A stretch of DNA of 64,000 nt from Limnephilus marmoratus (Eukaryota; Arthropoda; Insecta; Trichoptera; Limnephilidae): positions 52,567,285-52,631,284 of the forward strand of contig OU862910.1 in assembly GCA_917880885.1 (NCBI GenBank), read 5' to 3'. Below the pieces are notes generated by a model that made no database searches, was not told where the DNA came from, and worked only from the letters and a program-made list of their open reading frames with translations. Position numbers and translations under genes: made by a program. Positions 61,219-64,000 of the stretch are shown one piece after another. Every line of letters starts with the position of its first letter. Within the stretch, counting starts at the first letter, position 1.

Positions 61219-64000
61219 CTGTAAAGTAAATTATAAGCTGTAATTTGACCTAGCGGGACATTGGCGCCGTGGCTTAGTTGGTTAAAGCGCCTGTCTAGTA
61301 AACAGGAGATCGGGAGTTCGACTCTCCCCGGAGCCTGCAATCGTCAGAGATTGTCATATTTTTTTTCTTCTTTTTAATGACAAAAATTTACTTTATTTAT
61401 GATAATTCATCGTCATATTTTTAAATTATTTTATTTTATTACAAAAACGAAATTTTTAAAAAGATTACATCCGTAAGAAACTCAACTAGGTACCTAACTC
61501 GGAAACATTTAAAACTGATGTCAGGATACTGAATAAAAAATAATGGCAAAATAAAAATATATGGATATTAGTATTTCTTTTTTAAAAAAAAATATATTAT
61601 ATCCTGTAAATAACGTGTTTAAATATTTTTTTTTGAAATTTTTAAAATAAGAAAAGAACTTTGTTTTTGCTCACTAGGTAGGTATATTGTATTAATTAAT
61701 TTTTTTGGTGTTTTTACCTGCACATTTGATCAGTGTACTTCTAGCTCTTACAATAAAGTAGACTGGATCACAATAATCCTCACTAGTGCAGGGATGTTTC
61801 ACTTCGAAGGTGGCATCGTATTGTCCCGTTACCAATTTACAAGACATGGCGGCATCCTCGGTGTATTTCCTCGAAACACAAACAGAAATCTCACCCTGGT
61901 CGGTGCCTTGGAACTGAAATAAGTTAACAATGTGCGATGAAATCGTAAAAAAATGCTGTTGATAGCAAAAAGTCCAGTAAAGCAAAAATTCTCTCATCTA
62001 AATCAACAAAAACTCCCGAAGGGACGAGCCCTGGCATCGTTAATTTGTTTTGAAACAATTTTCGTTATCTGTAATAATATTAGGTCAACAAAATTATTTT
62101 CAGCTCTAAACATCAATTCAACCATTGACTATGTATTGGCGGAAATACATAAACCTAATAAGCCCCTTTCAGAGCACTAATGGGATTTTGTATGAATGAG
62201 TGCTTTTATTATTACTGTGATGATCCACGATTATGGTTTTCTTCTTCTTTCGTAAGATGGGGTGTTAGAAGGGGACATCTAGGTCTGCGAGCCAGTCTAG
62301 GGCTTCAGGCGTTGCCCTGTGGACCTCATCAATCCCGTCGGGGAATGAATGGAGCGAGCATTCGTTGACCACGTGTTCGGTGGTCTGCACCGCACCGCAT
62401 TCACACATTGCCGACTCTTTAAGGTCCCATCCATAGATGTCAGTCATGTGAGCACAACGGCTATGGGAGCACCTAATCCTATTGATGGCAGTCCAGAGTT
62501 TGCGAGGCAATGAGAACCCAGGCTGTCTCTCTGTGGGTTCTTGAACGAGATGGGTTTTTTCTTTTCAACGTTTTTGACGTTGGCCGATTGCCACCTATCT
62601 TCTGGGTTGAGAGGTGATCGAAGGAGTCTTTCTCAGAAGAGTTTTCGAGACTTTGTGCAAAGGTATTGCGCTTTTTTGCAGCGCCTTCTTGTATTCCTTC
62701 AGTATTGCAATCTGTTGCCTGATATACGATATACGATTACGGTACCGTGACGGCATAAAAAAAACATAAAACGTACTTTCTTTATCCTAATAATGCTGCA
62801 GCTCTTTCTTACACACCAAATAACAACAATTGAAAATGAGACAAACGGTGAACGTATATCTATATTCCATACTTTCAAAATTATCTTTACGGCTGGTAGT
62901 ACCTATTGTAGGGGTCTAAGGAGACATCGCGGTGCGGTAAGAGAGATGCAAAAAAGTGATTACCTTTTTCCTTTTGAGGAAACAGACCTACGTACATTGT
63001 GTATCTCATCTTTTGAAAGAGCTGCAGCATTATTAGGATAAAGATCATACGTTTTATGCTTTTTTATATCGTCAGAATACCGTAATCGTGGGTCGTCATG
63101 GTAATATTAAAAGCGCTCAATAGCAGCCAAATCAAGGGCGAGGGCTTGCTTCGCATCTTGTATGAAAATTTTTTGAAATGATTTGTTTTCGTAAGTGGTA
63201 CAAAATGAATGCATTTTTTATACATCTTCCCTCTCACCCAGCGGCTATCAAATGTTCTCGAATAGCTCCGTCAAAGGCCTTTCTTTTAGGTTCATGCAGA
63301 AATATGACAGATACCATTTTGTTTTTTTTTTTTTACTTTTGTCTATGGTTCAATAATTAAAAAAAATGTACTAACCTGTACTTTGACGATGGGTACATAC
63401 ATCAAATTATTTGGATGTATTCTGTAGATAATTTTTTGTCCCACGTTAATATAATCTTCGTACTGTAATCGGACACTAGATGCCTTCCCACTTTGACATG
63501 GTATAGCAATTAGTCTTTTTGGTATTATCTTTGTTATGAAGTTCACTCGTATCATCTCAGCGACCTCGCTGACATTAGTATTTGAGGTCTCGATCAGCAT
63601 ATCAGAATGTTTGCGAGGGTGGACGGAAAGAGTTTTAAACCCAGCAGTGTCTGGGGTTAAGTACAAGAAGTAAACATCTGAAAAAGAGCTTCTCACTGTT
63701 TCCATGATCTTGACTGATCTGTCTAAGTCAGCTTGGGACCATCTTGTTGTAGGAGCAGCCAGAATAACTACATGAGGCAAAGCCGCTACTACATTGGATT
63801 CCTTTTCCGCTTCAGTTTTATTTTCTAAATGGGGTAAAAGTGATGTAAGAACTGCCGGCAAATTCAAACGATTAGGCCCTGAAAACAATAATTTTTGGAT
63901 ATTACGTATCGTTGGAGTAGGTACTACCTGGGTAATTGTTATTACTAAAACTTACATTCATCGGTAAAATTGGCAATGCTGTCAAATATTTGAAGGATAC
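61058..64000 (-). CDS. vWA-like, Cys-rich, probably GPI-anchored protein (3' four exons; 5' end outside window)
   Basis: Exons on the minus strand: 63956-64000 (partial), 63376-63878, 61718-61913, 61058-61218. All introns are GT-AG and phases fit, giving 300 residues before the TAG. The first two exons show an alternating beta/alpha pattern (ILQIFDSIANFTDEWP, LNLPAVLTSLLPHL, PHVVILAAPTTRWSQADLD, DVYFLYLTPD) resembling a von Willebrand A fold. The usual third metal-site Asp appears replaced by Ala. Exons 3-4 hold eight Cys in pairs (VCVSRK, SCKLV, HPCTSEDYC, IKC, DCRYP, LQCNK). The end is a small-residue stretch (SNTGNSNA) and a hydrophobic tail (FYIISLLILHLF), as in GPI-anchored proteins. Function unknown; likely an extracellular adhesion or recognition protein. 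Confidence 0.78.
61263..61336 (+). tRNA. tRNA-Thr (AGT)
   Basis: 74 nt. Anticodon loop CTAGTAA in stem CCTGT/ACAGG. T-arm GGGAG-TTCGACT-CTCCC. Acceptor GGCGCCG pairs with CGGAGCC except for one G-A mismatch (position 4-69). Discriminator T. It lies antisense within the last intron of the vWA-like gene. Probably functional despite the mismatch. Confidence 0.9.
61718..61913 (-). CDS. vWA-like gene, exon before last
   Basis: Acceptor TTATTTCAG, donor GTAAAA, phase 0 to 1. It encodes FQGTDQGEISVCVSRKYTED and a Cys-rich segment ending LIKCA. Confidence 0.82.
62198..63119. mobile_element. TIR element split by a jockey-like LINE fragment
   Basis: The left arm TGAGTGCTTTTATTATTAC...CACGATTATGGT is broken by the LINE and resumes as ACCGTGACGG...AATGCTGCAGCTCTTTC. 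The right arm (about 63005-63119) is the complement. Arms total about 120 bp. It lies in an intron of the vWA-like gene. The class is unknown. Confidence 0.65.
62237..62732 (-). mobile_element. 5'-truncated jockey-like LINE fragment with 11-bp target duplication
   Basis: Minus-strand frame (to 62268) PGFSLPRKLWTAINRIRCSH, then MTDIYGWDLKESAMCECGAV, QTTEHVVNEC and TPEALDWLADLDVPF: the C-terminal end of a jockey-type reverse transcriptase protein with its CxC...H...C motif. ACGATTATGGT (62226-62236) and ACGATTACGGT (62733-62743) flank it, a target duplication with one substitution. No poly(A) tail remains obvious. Confidence 0.8.
63376..63878 (-). CDS. vWA-like gene, large exon
   Basis: Acceptor TTTTCAG, donor GTTAGT, entering after one base of a Trp codon and leaving in phase 0. 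It encodes the main beta/alpha segment and the beta-rich MYVPIVKVQ end. Confidence 0.85.
63956..64000 (-). CDS. vWA-like gene, exon cut by the window edge
   Basis: Encodes ILQIFDSIANFTDE then the first base of a Trp codon; donor GTAAGT. The frame agrees with the next exon. Upstream exons, including any signal peptide and first metal-site motif, lie outside the window. Confidence 0.7.

Overview
The window is a gene-poor, transposon-rich piece of an arthropod nuclear genome, almost certainly an insect. It is AT-rich, has spliced genes with GT-AG introns, eukaryotic tRNAs with internal A/B boxes, and many insect-type mobile elements (Helitron, hAT, PIF/Harbinger, piggyBac, jockey-like LINEs, Ty3/gypsy). 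The insect order cannot be fixed from the sequence alone.

Host genes. (1) A complete BRD7/BRD9-type bromodomain gene runs on the + strand from 10168 to 40507. I rebuilt 11 exons whose phases all fit; they sum to 1812 nt (603 residues plus stop). It is a predicted SWI/SNF (PBAP/GBAP-type) chromatin remodeller subunit. (2) A two-exon minus-strand gene (50952 to 46657) encodes a predicted secreted, Asn/Pro/Lys-rich protein of about 1400 residues with six 59-residue tandem repeats. Its poly(A) signal lies inside a transposon remnant. (3) The last four exons of a minus-strand gene (64000 to 61058) encode a vWA-like, Cys-rich protein with a GPI-anchor-like tail. Three canonical tRNA genes are present: Arg-ACG, Trp-CCA and Thr-AGT, the last inside an intron of gene 3.

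Mobile DNA by region. 0.6-10 kb holds a four-level nest: a TTAA-flanked element, containing a TAA-flanked MITE, containing a 3.9 kb hAT element, which carries a broken C2H2 zinc-finger array and a decayed LINE. Next comes a PIF/Harbinger element with a MADF relic, ending about 240 bp before the BRD7 start codon. The BRD7 introns hold a series of fold-back elements built round one shared ~111 bp satellite unit (10.5-17.4 kb), a minisatellite split by a TTAA MITE (18.2-19.05 kb), and a young, apparently intact 11.2 kb Ty3/gypsy element inserted in a second copy of that MITE (22.0-33.7 kb). They also hold a nest of piggyBac-like MITEs (34.07-34.98 kb), an inverted pair of tRNA-derived repeats (37.9-38.25 kb) and a Helitron. 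40.5-46.6 kb is a MITE field. 51.5-60.4 kb holds LTR, LINE, hAT, Tc1-like and piggyBac transposase remnants, and 62.2-63.1 kb is a TIR element split by a jockey fragment.

Related filled and empty copies inside the window date several insertions relative to each other and fix their boundaries and target-site duplications. The most unusual signal is the satellite core shared by fold-back elements whose terminal inverted repeats differ.
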